Origin: Nocardia neocaledoniensis | GTDB taxonomy: Bacteria > Actinomycetota > Actinomycetes > Mycobacteriales > Mycobacteriaceae | Assembly: GCF_003182135.1 (NCBI RefSeq) | Contig: NZ_QGTL01000014.1 | Location: 124,001-188,000 of the forward strand | DNA: 64,000 nucleotides | Direction: 5' to 3' | Shown: one piece after another, positions 7,951 through 16,989 of the stretch | How the letters are laid out: every line of letters begins with the position of its first letter | Position numbering within the stretch: the first letter of the stretch is position 1 | Made by a program: the position numbers and the translations under genes | The notes under the pieces: model-generated | Database searches by the model: none | Told to the model about the DNA's origin: nothing | The model's input: the letters and a program-made list of their open reading frames with translations, nothing else

Positions 7951-9042
7951 TCAGCGTTCGATGTCGTTCGGTCCGTTACCCGGCTTCCCCAGGTCGGGAC
8001 CGCTTCCGGGCTCCCGTGGCGTACCGCCGCTCGGCGGCTGGTCGGGACTGCCGTAACCGGCACCACCGGTGCCCTGCCCCCCGGTTCCCGGCGCGCCCCA
8101 GCCCGGCTCACCGGTGCCGTAGCCCGGCTGGCCCGGCTGACCCGGATACCCCTGCTGACCCTGGTAACCGGACTGATCCGGGTAACCTTGCTGCCCCGGA
8201 TAGCCCGGCTCACCGCCCTGCCCTGGATAGCCCTGCTGACCCGGGTAACCCTGCTGACCGGGGTAACCCTGCTGCCCCGGATACCCCGGCTGCTCGAACC
8301 CGCCCGCGGGCCCGCCGTACTGGGGATATCCCGGTTCCTGCGCACTCGCCGCCCCGGCGACCGGCCCGCCGGTCACCACCCGGTAGGCGTAGGTGGAGGC
8401 GATGATCGTCAGCGGCACCGACACCAGCAGGCCGAGGCCGCACAGCAGCGCGCCGACGATATTGATACCGAACAACGCCAGCGCCAGCAGCAGCAACGGT
8501 CCGGCATTGCCGGAAATCGCCGAGAAACTGGATTTGATGGCGGTGATCGCGTCCTGATCGCGATCGATCACGAATTGCATTGTCCACCAGGTGAAGAACG
8601 CGACGACAATGCCCGGCAGAATGCACAGGACGAAACCGATACCGGTCGCCAGACCGACCAGGATGCCCGCCAGGATCACCGCGCCGACATTCGTGAACGT
8701 GAAGAAGTCACCGAATCCCGGTTTGCGCCCGTCGGTTTCGTGCAGCGCTCCGCGGACGAAAGCCGCCGAGATCAGATAGCCGACCACGGCGCTCACGACG
8801 GTGCCGATGAACTGCCAGATCCCGAATCCGATGCTGATGCCGCCGTCGTAGTCGGTGTCGGTCGAGTTGCCGAGCCCGAACAGGAAGTTGATCGCCACCT
8901 GGATCAGGAAGGCGATCAGCATGATGGCGATCCACACCACCGCGTTGTTCTTGAATTTCTCCCACCCGTACCCGATGGCGTCGCCGACACCGAGTTTCGG
9001 GCCCGCCGGTGGATATCCGGGTTGCTGCTGTCCATACGTCAT
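7951..9042 (-). CDS. Membrane protein with Tyr-Pro-Gly-Gln repeat tail
   Basis: A 363-residue protein with three parts: a short GQQQPGYPPAGP N-terminus, a membrane domain (about 20-225) with about five hydrophobic helices, and a disordered C-terminal tail of about 135 residues built from YPGQQG-type repeats, rich in G, P and Q. The membrane part resembles the broad family of actinobacterial YckC/DUF-type integral proteins beginning GDAIGYGWEKFKNN. Such tails are common in mycobacterial and nocardial membrane proteins and may mediate low-affinity assembly. I cannot assign a specific function. Orientation of the tail is likely cytoplasmic. Confidence 0.75.
   Translation of the reverse strand: MTYGQQQPGYPPAGPKLGVGDAIGYGWEKFKNNAVVWIAIMLIAFLIQVAINFLFGLGNSTDTDYDGGISIGFGIWQFIGTVVSAVVGYLISAAFVRGALHETDGRKPGFGDFFTFTNVGAVILAGILVGLATGIGFVLCILPGIVVAFFTWWTMQFVIDRDQDAITAIKSSFSAISGNAGPLLLLALALFGINIVGALLCGLGLLVSVPLTIIASTYAYRVVTGGPVAGAASAQEPGYPQYGGPAGGFEQPGYPGQQGYPGQQGYPGQQGYPGQGGEPGYPGQQGYPDQSGYQGQQGYPGQPGQPGYGTGEPGWGAPGTGGQGTGGAGYGSPDQPPSGGTPREPGSGPDLGKPGNGPNDIER
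8130..8290 (-). repeat. Tandem coding repeats for YPGQQG units
   Basis: This stretch of the membrane protein gene has several near-identical 18-base units encoding GYPGQQ, with degenerate copies (PDQSGY, QGQQGY). Copy number is likely to vary between strains by slippage. Confidence 0.75.
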
Positions 9043-9178
9043 CCGAATCGCATCCCCTCACCTTGTGCGACGGCCGGAGCCGCCGATATATGAGTCTTCC
9101 GATCCGGCGCCACGGTCACGCCGATTCCCTGATCATTTCATATCGGCGCACCGGCTTTTCCCAGGACAGAGCAGAAAG

Positions 9179-9208
9179 CGGGCGGCCATCGGTGACGATG
9201 GCCGCCCG
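9179..9208 (-). terminator. Terminator hairpin downstream of msrA
   Basis: Perfect 13-base arms CGGGCGGCCATCG and CGATGGCCGCCCG with a 4-base loop start 15 bases after the msrA stop codon on the minus strand. Confidence 0.75.
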
Positions 9209-9223
9209 GTTCGGTGGGTCGGA

Positions 9224-9736
9224 TTACTTGGCGTCGGCCCGCTTGGGCAGCTTCCACCCGGGGCGGGGGAAGTGGCAGGTGTAGCCGTCGGGGTAACGCA
9301 GCAGGTAGTCCTGGTGCTCGGGTTCGGCGTCCCAGAACGTGCTCGCCGGGGTCACCTCGGTGACGACCTTGCCCGGCCACAGGCCGGAGGCGTCGACATC
9401 GGCGATGGTGTCCAGCGCGATCTGGCGCTGCTCGTCGTCGAGGTAGAAGATCGCCGAGCGGTAGCTGGAGCCGATGTCGTTGCCCTGGCGATCCTTGGTG
9501 GTGGGGTCGTGGATCTGGAACAGGAATTCGAGCAGGGCTCGATAGTCGGTCCGCGCCGGGTCGTATTCGATCTCGACGGCCTCGGCGTGGCCGGGATGGT
9601 TCCGATAGGTGGGGTGGTCGTTGCTTCCGCCGGTGTAGCCGACCCGGGTGGAGAGCACTCCGGGCTGGCGGCGGATCAGGTCCTGCATGCCCCAGAAGCA
9701 ACCACCGGCCAGAATCGCCTTGCGGGTATCGGTCAC
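9224..9736 (-). CDS. msrA: Peptide-methionine (S)-S-oxide reductase
   Basis: A 170-residue MsrA that reduces methionine-S-sulfoxide in proteins. The catalytic GCFWGMQ motif is at residues about 12-18; GYTGG, YEHxxxH-region equivalents (HAEAVEIEYDP) and YLLRYPDGYTCHF follow as in the family. Start GTG 9736 has GGAGGA at good spacing; in-frame sequence upstream to 9847 is not conserved-looking. It is cytoplasmic, with no signal peptide, and it is a stand-alone gene. Confidence 0.95.
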   Translation of the reverse strand: MTDTRKAILAGGCFWGMQDLIRRQPGVLSTRVGYTGGSNDHPTYRNHPGHAEAVEIEYDPARTDYRALLEFLFQIHDPTTKDRQGNDIGSSYRSAIFYLDDEQRQIALDTIADVDASGLWPGKVVTEVTPASTFWDAEPEHQDYLLRYPDGYTCHFPRPGWKLPKRADAK

Positions 9737-9908
9737 GCGTCCTCCTTCGTAGGGCTTCCACGGTCGCACAAAACGGCCACAACCGCCTCTGTGGAACTCC
9801 GGTGACGGGCGCGAAATTCCCGCCAGTAAGCTCGCCGCGCGAGCCATACCTCAGGAACATCCATGCGTGCCCCCGAAGTCACCCAGGAAAACGGAGGAAA
9901 GCGGCGAA

Positions 9909-10379
9909 ATGCCAGGTAGCGGCGTTACCCGGAGCTTGATGATCGCAGTGGCCACGGCCGCGTTCACCGCGGCGGCGGTGGGTGCGGCGGCGGCCCATCC
10001 CGGCGGCGCGGACACCGTCGAACAGACCACCACCTGCGAAGCCGGACAATCGCGACACGACGACCTACACCTGGGTACCCCCGACGCCTCCGCGACCGGC
10101 CAGATCGACGCCGTCCTGATCGAGTCCGACTCCCGCGCCCCCATCGCGGGCGGCAAGGTCGTGCTCACCGGCAACGACGTCTGCGGCGACACCATCCACC
10201 GGCATCTGTCCACCGGCGCCGACGGCCAGGCCAGCTTCCGCGGTCTGCAGCCCGGCCGCTACCACCTGACCGCCTATCGCAGCGAGACGGCGACGCGCTC
10301 GATCTCCACGGCCGCTGTCGAGCTGACGGTTCCGGCGCGCAAAACCCTCCAGTTCACCGCGGCCACCAGCCGCGACTGA
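9909..10379 (+). CDS. Secreted protein with carboxypeptidase-regulatory-like (CNA-B-type) fold
   Basis: A 156-residue exported protein. Residues about 7-30 form a signal peptide ending AAAA-H. The mature chain has cysteines in TTTCEAGQS and NDVCGD, then a beta-sandwich pattern GQIDAVLIES...PIAGGKVVLTG...TGADGQASFRGLQPGRYHLTAYR, which is the classic carboxypeptidase D regulatory-like/SdrD-B motif for a single Ig-like beta sandwich. There is no sorting signal, so it is probably free or loosely attached in the envelope. A GGAGG lies 11-12 bases before ATG 9909. Role unknown. Confidence 0.72.
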   Translation: MPGSGVTRSLMIAVATAAFTAAAVGAAAAHPGGADTVEQTTTCEAGQSRHDDLHLGTPDASATGQIDAVLIESDSRAPIAGGKVVLTGNDVCGDTIHRHLSTGADGQASFRGLQPGRYHLTAYRSETATRSISTAAVELTVPARKTLQFTAATSRD

Positions 10380-10386
10380 TCGGTGC

Positions 10387-10414
10387 CGGGCCGGGTGCGC
10401 CACCTCCCGGCCCG
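10387..10414 (+). terminator. Terminator-like hairpin
   Basis: Arms CGGGCCGGG and CCCGGCCCG, nine base pairs with a 10-base loop, begin eight bases after the secreted-protein stop codon. There is no U tract, which is usual in high-GC actinobacteria. Confidence 0.5.
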
Positions 10415-10489
10415 AAACCCGTTGACACCCAGCGCCGTCGCAGTACGCGTGATAGAACTCACCCCAGAGTGAGAAGGGGTGGTTTCCGC

Positions 10490-12445
10490 ATGGAGCCAAC
10501 AACTGAACAGCGGGCAGCGCTGGGTTTGATCTGTGACACATTCCTGCCGGGCGACGAGCTCGGGCTACCCGCGGCGACGGAGTTGGGCGCGGTCGACACG
10601 ATCTTCCGGATCCTGGGCCGCAATCCGCGCGAGGCCGACAAGAAGCAACTCGCGATGATGTTGGGACTGTGGGATTCCCGCGCCTTCGGTCTGCTCACCG
10701 GCAGCGGCTTCCGCCGGTTCTCCTCGCTGTCGCAGGAGCGGCGCGAGGCCGCGCTGCTGCGCCTCGGCGATTCCGGGCTCGCGCCGGCCAGGGCCGTGTT
10801 CCAGGCGCTCAAGCAGGCGTCGCTGCTGGCCTACAACGTCACCCCCGGCCCCACCGGCACGAATCCGCTGTGGGAGCGGATCGGCTATCCGGCCCCGACG
10901 GGACCGGTCGCGAACGCGCCCGCGCCGGGTCTCACCCCGCAGCGGTTCACCGAGACGACGACGCTGGACTGTGATGTCGTCGTGGTCGGCTCGGGCGCCG
11001 GCGGCGGTGTCGCGGCGGCGGTGCTGGCCGAGGCGGGTCTCGACGTGGTGGTGCTCGAGCGCGGGAACTACTACGACGACAAGGACTTCGGCAACGGTGA
11101 GCTCGACGCCCTCACCACCCTGTACGCCCCCGGTCCCCCGTCCTCGGCGGAGGGCCAGATCACGCTGGTGGCCGGTTCCTGCCTCGGCGGCGGCACGGTC
11201 GTCAACTGGAGCACGTCGCTGCCCACCCCCGAGGGTGTGCGCAAGGAATGGGCCGAGTCGGGGGTCCCCCAGTTCGCCGACGACGAGTTCGGCGACGCCC
11301 TCGACACCGTGCAGCGCCGCATCGGCGTCACCGCGAACAAGTCGCCGCTGTCCGCGCGCGACGGCATTCTCGAGCGTGGCGCGAAGGCGCTGGGCTGGGA
11401 CGTCGACACACTGCCGCGCAATGTCGGCGACGCCTGCGACGCCGCGGTCGAATGCGGCCGGTGCGGGTACGGCTGTCGGCTCGGCGCCAAGCAGTCGGTG
11501 ACCAAGACCTGGCTGCACGACGCCGCCGCCCACGGCGCCCGCCTGGTCGTCGACGCCGATGTCCGCACCATCACCGTGCGCGGCGGCACCGCCGAATCGG
11601 TGACCGCGCGCACCGGCGACGGGGTGGAGATCACCGTGCGCGCGCGGGCGGTGGTCGTGGCCGCGGGTGCGATCCAGACACCGGCGCTGCTGCTGCGCTC
11701 CGGCCTGCGCAACAAGAACATCGGCCGCTACCTGCGCCTGCATCCGGCGGCCGCGGTGTTCGGCGTGTTCGAGGAGGAGATCCGGCCGTGGGAGGGCGCC
11801 CTGCAGGGCCGGATCAGCAGGCACCACGCCGACCTCGACGGCAACGGCTACGGCGTCATCTACGAGACCGGCCCGATCCATCCCGGGCTCGCGACCGGCT
11901 TCATGAGCTGGCGGGGCGCGGCGGATCATCGCGCGGCCATGCTGGATTTCGCGCGCACCAACTCCATCGGCGTGATCACCCGCGACCGTGACCCGGGCAC
12001 CGTCTCGGTCGACGGCAGCGGCGAAGCGGTGGTCAAGTACCGGCTCTCCGACTACGACGCGAACCACCTGCACACCGGCATCGTCGGCGCGGCCTCGGTG
12101 CTCGAAGCCGCGGGCGCGCAACGGATCTACTCCGGCCATCAGGCAGGCATCTCGTTCGAACCCGGCGTGCGCGGCTCCCTCGCGGAGTTCGACGCCGCCT
12201 GCAAGAAGGCCGGATACGGTCCCGGCCGGTGCTCGCTGGGCGCCCTGCACATCATGGGCTCGGCCCGGATGGGCGGCACCGCCGACCTGTCGGCGACCGA
12301 CCCGGACGGCGCCACCTGGGAGGTGGACAACATCGTCGTCGCCGACGGGTCCAGCTTCCCGACCGCCCCGGGCGTGAACCCGATGGTGACCATCGAGGCG
12401 ATCGGCTACATGAACGCCAAGCGGCTGGCCGCAAGGTTGTTGTGA
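10490..12445 (+). CDS. GMC-family FAD oxidoreductase with N-terminal extension
   Basis: A 651-residue flavoprotein. Residues about 1-130 resemble the gluconate 2-dehydrogenase subunit 3-like helical domain fused to long-chain alcohol oxidases. The FAD-binding Rossmann motif GSGAGGG is near residue 168, followed by a conserved LVAGSCLGGGTVVNW segment; the C-terminal GSSFPTAPGVNPM matches the GMC closing motif with the active-site region. A cysteine-rich CDAAVECGRCGYGC stretch near residue 320 is also typical of this alcohol-oxidase subgroup. Likely substrates are alcohols or sterol-like hydroxyls, but this is inferred. ATG 10490 sits behind GAAGGGG. Confidence 0.87.
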   Translation: MEPTTEQRAALGLICDTFLPGDELGLPAATELGAVDTIFRILGRNPREADKKQLAMMLGLWDSRAFGLLTGSGFRRFSSLSQERREAALLRLGDSGLAPARAVFQALKQASLLAYNVTPGPTGTNPLWERIGYPAPTGPVANAPAPGLTPQRFTETTTLDCDVVVVGSGAGGGVAAAVLAEAGLDVVVLERGNYYDDKDFGNGELDALTTLYAPGPPSSAEGQITLVAGSCLGGGTVVNWSTSLPTPEGVRKEWAESGVPQFADDEFGDALDTVQRRIGVTANKSPLSARDGILERGAKALGWDVDTLPRNVGDACDAAVECGRCGYGCRLGAKQSVTKTWLHDAAAHGARLVVDADVRTITVRGGTAESVTARTGDGVEITVRARAVVVAAGAIQTPALLLRSGLRNKNIGRYLRLHPAAAVFGVFEEEIRPWEGALQGRISRHHADLDGNGYGVIYETGPIHPGLATGFMSWRGAADHRAAMLDFARTNSIGVITRDRDPGTVSVDGSGEAVVKYRLSDYDANHLHTGIVGAASVLEAAGAQRIYSGHQAGISFEPGVRGSLAEFDAACKKAGYGPGRCSLGALHIMGSARMGGTADLSATDPDGATWEVDNIVVADGSSFPTAPGVNPMVTIEAIGYMNAKRLAARLL

Positions 12446-12471
12446 CCGCACCGGACGACGGCGGTGAACAC

Positions 12472-13938
12472 TCAGATCTCGGACTTCGACCAGGTCAATT
12501 CGTTGATACGGGTGAAGTCCGAGCCGATCCAGTCCAGCATCAGTTCGACGATATCGTCCGGATTGTCCAGCTCGGTCTCGTAGTGCTCGTCGGTCGAACC
12601 GTGTTGAATCTCCAGCGCATAGTAGTCCGCGGCGATCCGATAGGTCTGGATGTAGGTCATGCCGTCGCCGGGTCGGCTGAGAATGAGGAACGGGGTTTCC
12701 GCGAGAGCGGCCAGGTTCGGTACCCACATGCGGATTTCTTGCCGGGTAGCGGAATTCAGTGCGAATTCGTCGCCGATGTTGACCTCGACATTCAGCCGGA
12801 CCGTCTCGGCGACGAGCGGCGACTGGCTGAAAGCGTCGAAGATGCTGTAGCCCATGCCGTCCGCCACCGTGGCCATCATGTCGCAGGCCGCACGGGCAGT
12901 CGACACGTCCGGTGCCACCGCACGGATCGCCTGGCCTGCGCTGTAGATCCAGAGCGCGAGGTCAGGTCTGCCCCGCTCGTTGACTACGCTGTTCCACCCT
13001 TCGAGGCCGGCGAGGATCACCTCCGCGTGGCTGTCGAGCGGCTGGCCCCGCTGGGACACGAGAAACTCGAACGCTTCGGCGCCGGAGCCGGCCACCGAGG
13101 CGGGTACCAGTAGGAATGTGCAGCTCGCGGCGTGGGGAAGTTGAATGGCAGCGGCAGTGTCGGCGCGCCACGCGATGCGCTTGATGTCGGCCGCGGGTCC
13201 GGTCCACTGCGGGTTCCGGGCCAGCGCCAGTTGCGCTGCGCTGTTCGTGCCCCGCGACTTGGGCGTCGGGTGGTTGCCTGCCCGAAGACGTCGACGGAGC
13301 AATGTGTAGACCGTGTTCAACGTGAGGAATTCGTCCGCGGACGGGTAGCCCGACTCCAGAACCTCCAGCAGTGCACCGGTCAGCGCCGTGTACCCGTTCG
13401 GCCCGACCTCAGCGGCGAACTTGGATATCGCATCGGTTGCGGTGAGGACGAAGGCTCCGGAGATCTCCGTCAGATCCGCGAACACATCCCGATCGTTTCC
13501 GGCCAGGTACTGCGCGCCGTAGGCCTTGCCGCTGTGGCAGCAATCCAAGACCACGACCTTGATGGCCGCGTGGGACGCCTCGATATCGGCGCGCAAGTCG
13601 CGATATCGGACCGATGTGTATCCAGGAGCGTCGGACTCCGAACGGATGTGCGTCAGCCCCAGATCATCGTGCACCGCGACACCATGTCCGGCGTAGTAGA
13701 AGAGGAGAACATCCTCAGCCTCGGAGATCGCCGACCTCAACGCGTTCCGAAAGTCTCGGGCATCGACCGGGTCGACAACGACTGTGACATCGGCTATCCC
13801 AGCCCGGGAGCGGAGTGCCGCGGCCAGTCCTTCGAGATTCCGCGTCACCGACGGCAGCGGCGTGAACCCCGAATCCACCGGATACGTGGCGGTGCCGATG
13901 AGGACAGCACGCGACAGCTCAGCGTCCGGCAGCCTCAT
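12472..13938 (-). CDS. Caspase-like (peptidase C14) effector, EACC1-associated type
   Basis: A 488-residue protein. The N-terminal ~240 residues form a caspase/metacaspase fold: the catalytic histidine is in FYYAGHG (H85) and the catalytic cysteine in VLDCCHSG (C134). The remaining ~250 residues are an unrecognised alpha/beta region with no transmembrane helix. It is translated after, and overlaps by 20 bases, a small gene of the EACC1 family; this pairing is known from comparative genomics of actinobacterial conflict systems, where the protease is viewed as an effector causing protein cleavage or cell death. The trigger and target here are unknown. ATG 13938 is chosen because GAAGGA lies about seven bases upstream; GTG 13944 is an alternative. 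Confidence 0.85.
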   Translation of the reverse strand: MRLPDAELSRAVLIGTATYPVDSGFTPLPSVTRNLEGLAAALRSRAGIADVTVVVDPVDARDFRNALRSAISEAEDVLLFYYAGHGVAVHDDLGLTHIRSESDAPGYTSVRYRDLRADIEASHAAIKVVVLDCCHSGKAYGAQYLAGNDRDVFADLTEISGAFVLTATDAISKFAAEVGPNGYTALTGALLEVLESGYPSADEFLTLNTVYTLLRRRLRAGNHPTPKSRGTNSAAQLALARNPQWTGPAADIKRIAWRADTAAAIQLPHAASCTFLLVPASVAGSGAEAFEFLVSQRGQPLDSHAEVILAGLEGWNSVVNERGRPDLALWIYSAGQAIRAVAPDVSTARAACDMMATVADGMGYSIFDAFSQSPLVAETVRLNVEVNIGDEFALNSATRQEIRMWVPNLAALAETPFLILSRPGDGMTYIQTYRIAADYYALEIQHGSTDEHYETELDNPDDIVELMLDWIGSDFTRINELTWSKSEI

Positions 13939-14296
13939 CGTCACGTCCTTCGCATGCCGCGGTCAGCGCTTCGACGACGGTGGCCGCGGCGGTCGGGCGC
14001 ACGCCGTCGAACTCGATTTCGCGAGCACCGTCCGCACGGAACACCACTTTCAGCTTCGATCGCCGCGTCGCGAGCCACGCGGTCACGATCGCCGCGACCG
14101 CGGGATAGAACTCCGGGCGTTCCAAGACCAGCCGGACGACCTCCGCGGCCCCCATGTTGCCGGCCACCGGACGGTCGGGCACAAAGGACTTTCGCACGAG
14201 CCGCAAGTCTTCGCTGCCGAGAATCGCCGACCACAGGTCACGCAGCTCGGCCACGTCGTCAGTGGACTCGACGATCGAAATCTGCAGCTCTGCCAC
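13919..14296 (-). CDS. Effector-associated constant component EACC1-like protein
   Basis: A 125-residue acidic protein. The pattern of a short N-terminal beta strand, an LRDLW...SEDLRLVRK helix, a PVAGNMGA turn, an AAIVTAWLATRRSKLKVVFR helix-strand and a C-terminal EIEFDGV strand fits the EACC1 family, a small component that accompanies diverse effectors (caspases, TIR, other proteases) in actinobacteria. It probably links the effector to a sensor or keeps it silent. GTG 14296 follows a GGGGGAG ribosome site. The overlap with the caspase start implies translational coupling. Confidence 0.78.
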   Translation of the reverse strand: MAELQISIVESTDDVAELRDLWSAILGSEDLRLVRKSFVPDRPVAGNMGAAEVVRLVLERPEFYPAVAAIVTAWLATRRSKLKVVFRADGAREIEFDGVRPTAAATVVEALTAACEGRDDEAAGR

Positions 14297-14425
14297 GACT
14301 CCCCCTCGACCTGACCTCGAAACCCAAGTGTAGCGAACACCGAGCTCACCGGTGACCAGCTGGCACAGGGACTCTCGGGAACGGCAGTCTCTGACAGCGC
14401 TGAAAAGCCAGGCGGCCACACTTGC

Positions 14426-14806
14426 CTAAGAGTCGACGCGGCGGATGCCTGCGAGGACAGCCCGCAAGACCTCCACATCCGCCTGTCCCGTCGTGTGCTG
14501 CTGCGGTGCGCGGGCGACCAGCCTGCCCTCGTCGAGCAGATCGCCGATGAGCACCTTCGCCAGGTTCAGCGGCAGGCCCAGGTGTGCCGACACCTCGGCC
14601 ACCGCCATCGGCGTCCGGCACAGCTCGACGATGGCCGCGTACTCCGGGTCGGTGCGCCGCAGTCGCGTGCCCGCCCCGGCGTCGACCAGCAACGTGGTGA
14701 GGTCCAGTTCGGGCCGCTGGGTCCGGCCGCGCCCGCGGGTCACCGCGTAGAGGCGCACGATCGGACCCGCGTCCTCCTCGTACCAGTGTTCGCGCTCGTC
14801 GGTCAT
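14426..14806 (-). CDS. DUF742 protein (conservon component)
   Basis: A 126-residue DUF742 protein, marked by GPIVRLYAVTRGRGRTQRPELDLTTLL and AVAEVSAHLGLPLNLAKVLIGDLLDEGRL. The second part looks like a winged helix. In conservons DUF742 follows a sensor kinase and a roadblock/LC7 protein and precedes a small GTPase. Here the kinase is directly upstream with an ATGA overlap, but neither the roadblock protein nor the GTPase is in this window. It ends 129 bases before the EACC1 start on the same strand. Confidence 0.9.
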   Translation of the reverse strand: MTDEREHWYEEDAGPIVRLYAVTRGRGRTQRPELDLTTLLVDAGAGTRLRRTDPEYAAIVELCRTPMAVAEVSAHLGLPLNLAKVLIGDLLDEGRLVARAPQQHTTGQADVEVLRAVLAGIRRVDS

Positions 14807-16788
14807 GCGCGCGGGAGGACGGCCGGGAACTGCCCGGAGATCGGTGAGGACTGGTCGGCGGCCTCGGCCAGCGCGGACGGGATCAGCACCACCGCGCGGA
14901 TGCCGCCGTAGACCGATTCCGACAGCCGGACCGAGATGTTGTGCCTGCTCGCCAGTTTCGCGACGACGAACAGGCCGAGCCGGGAATTCCCCTGCAGCGT
15001 GGCCACACTGAACTCGGGTGGGTCGGCCAGCATCGCGTTGCGTTCGGCGAGCTCGCCTTCGGCCATGCCGAGGCCCTGGTCGGTGACCTCCACCGCGATG
15101 CCGCGCCCGACCACGACGCCGGAGACGAGGACCTGTGCTTCCGGGGGCGAGAACGCCGTAGCGTTGTCCATCAGCTCGGCGAGCAGGTGGATCACGTCGG
15201 CGACGGCGTGGCTGGCGATGCGGACCTCGGGCAGTTCCTTGGTCTGGATCCTGGTGTAGTCCATGCTCTCCGCGACCGCGCCGCGCACCAGGTCGATCAG
15301 CGCGACCGGGTTGCGCCAGCGCCTGCCCGGCTGTTCGCCGCCCAGGATGATGAGGTTCTCGGCGTTGCGGCGGGTGCGGGTGGCGAGGTGGTCGAGCTGG
15401 AACAGCAATTCGAGCTGGTCGGCGTTGGCCTCGTCGCGTTCGGCCCGGTCGAGCAGGGCCAGCTGACGGTGCACGACCACCTGGCTGCGATGGGCGATGT
15501 TGAGGAACACCGTGTTGATGCCGGCCCTGGTCCGCGCCTCGGCGACCGCCGCCGACACCGCGGCCAGGTGCGCGCGGTTGAACGCGGCCGCGACCTGGCC
15601 CAGTTCGTCGGAGCCGAAGTCCAGCCGGGAGGTCTCCGCCTTGGGATCGACCGTCTCCCCGGCCGCGAGCCGCTTCATCAGCTCCGGCATCCGCTCATCG
15701 GCGAGTTCGAGGGTGTCGTGGCGCAGCCGCTGCATGCGGGCGATGAACCGATTGGCCAGCACGAGCGCGACCAGGAAGGCACCCACCGCGAGCAGCGCGA
15801 CCAGCGCACCGCCGAGCAGCGCGTTGCGAGTGTCGGTGCGGCCCTGCGCCCGCGCGATGACATGGGCGTCGCCGCTCTGGTCCTGCCACAGTCGCTGCAG
15901 CGCGAGGTTGACGTGGCGTGAGGCGTCCTGCCAGCCGGCCAGACTCAGCGGGAGCTCGTCGTCGCGGCGGGTGTCGCCGACCGCGCCGCGCGCCAGCAGC
16001 GCGTCCTGCATGGCCGTCACCTGCTGCCAGTCCGGGCCCGCGGTGACGGCGCCGAGCTGGGCGAGCCGCGCGCCCTTCAACACGGTGCCCGAGTAGGTCA
16101 CCTGGCTGCGGAACTCCCCGACCCGGCGACCGAAGTCGAGCAGTTCGGCGGTCGACATGCGGCCGTTGGTGAGTGCCACCGAGCCCAGGGTGTCGGCCTG
16201 CGACAGCGCCTCGGCCGCCCGCAGCGGCTCGACGCCGTGGCCGAGTTCGATGCCGATCTTCGCGTCCGGCGCCACCCGCGCCGCCAGCACCGAGGCGGCG
16301 ATGATCGTGCCGATCACCTGGGAGTAGAAGGTGAACACGTCGGCGGACGGGATCTGCCGGGTGTCCACGCCGCCGCGCACGGTCGGCACCATCGCGAACA
16401 GTTTGTTGTAGCCCTCGATGTCCTCGCGGGAGCCGTCGGGATTGAGCTCGCGGGCGGCGTCGCCCTTGGCCATCACGGCCGCCAGCGCCTCGTCGGAGCG
16501 CTGCCGCGCGGTGACCAGGGCGGCCGCGGCGGGCGGATCTCCGGCCAGGCGCAGCAGCGAGAGCCTGCGTTCCTCCTGGAAGGCCGACACCATGAGAATG
16601 GCCGGGGCGGTGGTACTACTGGCCAGGTCGGCCCAATCGGTGGACTCCTGCGCCGAATTCACCAGGTATACCCCCGTGCCACCCCCGGTGGCCAGCAGAA
16701 TCACGCTGGAGATCACCACGATCGACAGCAGGCGGATCCGCACGCTGACCCTGCCACGAACACCGTGCGCGCTACGCCAGACCTTCAC
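14803..16788 (-). CDS. Nitrate/sensor-type histidine kinase (conservon kinase)
   Basis: A 661-residue membrane sensor. A first helix (about 18-42) is followed by an extracytoplasmic NIT-like helical sensor domain (about 50-310), a second helix (about 318-342), a HAMP linker with RMQRLRHDTLELADERMPELM, and a GHKL ATPase domain with N-box ELMDNATAFSP and G1 motif DQGLGM. The phospho-acceptor H-box is atypical: NIAHRSQVVVHRQLALLDR, as in conservon kinases, whose autokinase activity is uncertain. Starts at GTG 16788 with only a weak ribosome site. Coupled to DUF742 by a 4-base overlap. Confidence 0.88.
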   Translation of the reverse strand: MKVWRSAHGVRGRVSVRIRLLSIVVISSVILLATGGGTGVYLVNSAQESTDWADLASSTTAPAILMVSAFQEERRLSLLRLAGDPPAAAALVTARQRSDEALAAVMAKGDAARELNPDGSREDIEGYNKLFAMVPTVRGGVDTRQIPSADVFTFYSQVIGTIIAASVLAARVAPDAKIGIELGHGVEPLRAAEALSQADTLGSVALTNGRMSTAELLDFGRRVGEFRSQVTYSGTVLKGARLAQLGAVTAGPDWQQVTAMQDALLARGAVGDTRRDDELPLSLAGWQDASRHVNLALQRLWQDQSGDAHVIARAQGRTDTRNALLGGALVALLAVGAFLVALVLANRFIARMQRLRHDTLELADERMPELMKRLAAGETVDPKAETSRLDFGSDELGQVAAAFNRAHLAAVSAAVAEARTRAGINTVFLNIAHRSQVVVHRQLALLDRAERDEANADQLELLFQLDHLATRTRRNAENLIILGGEQPGRRWRNPVALIDLVRGAVAESMDYTRIQTKELPEVRIASHAVADVIHLLAELMDNATAFSPPEAQVLVSGVVVGRGIAVEVTDQGLGMAEGELAERNAMLADPPEFSVATLQGNSRLGLFVVAKLASRHNISVRLSESVYGGIRAVVLIPSALAEAADQSSPISGQFPAVLPRA

Positions 16789-16989
16789 ACCGAATCTTTC
16801 CGCTCCCGGAGCCGCCCCAGCGCTCCGCCGCGTGCCCGCCCCGGGCGAAACCGACGATTCGGCACGCTTGTCTTTCGCGGAGAGAGTAGCCGACCCGTCG
16901 CGGCCGCGCGCGCTTTGCGCGAGACCGAAAAGGCCGACCCGTCAAGCAAACTCGCAGCGTACCGGGATGCCCCTGCGGGCGGGCCGCCG

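Noticed and set aside
8130..8290. Repeat array considered as CRISPR-like
   Set aside because: Units are contiguous, lack unique spacers and encode YPGQQG in frame within a membrane-protein tail.
10565..12727. 720-codon frame antisense to the GMC oxidoreductase
   Set aside because: Mirror of strong coding bias in the true gene; no motifs and no ribosome site.
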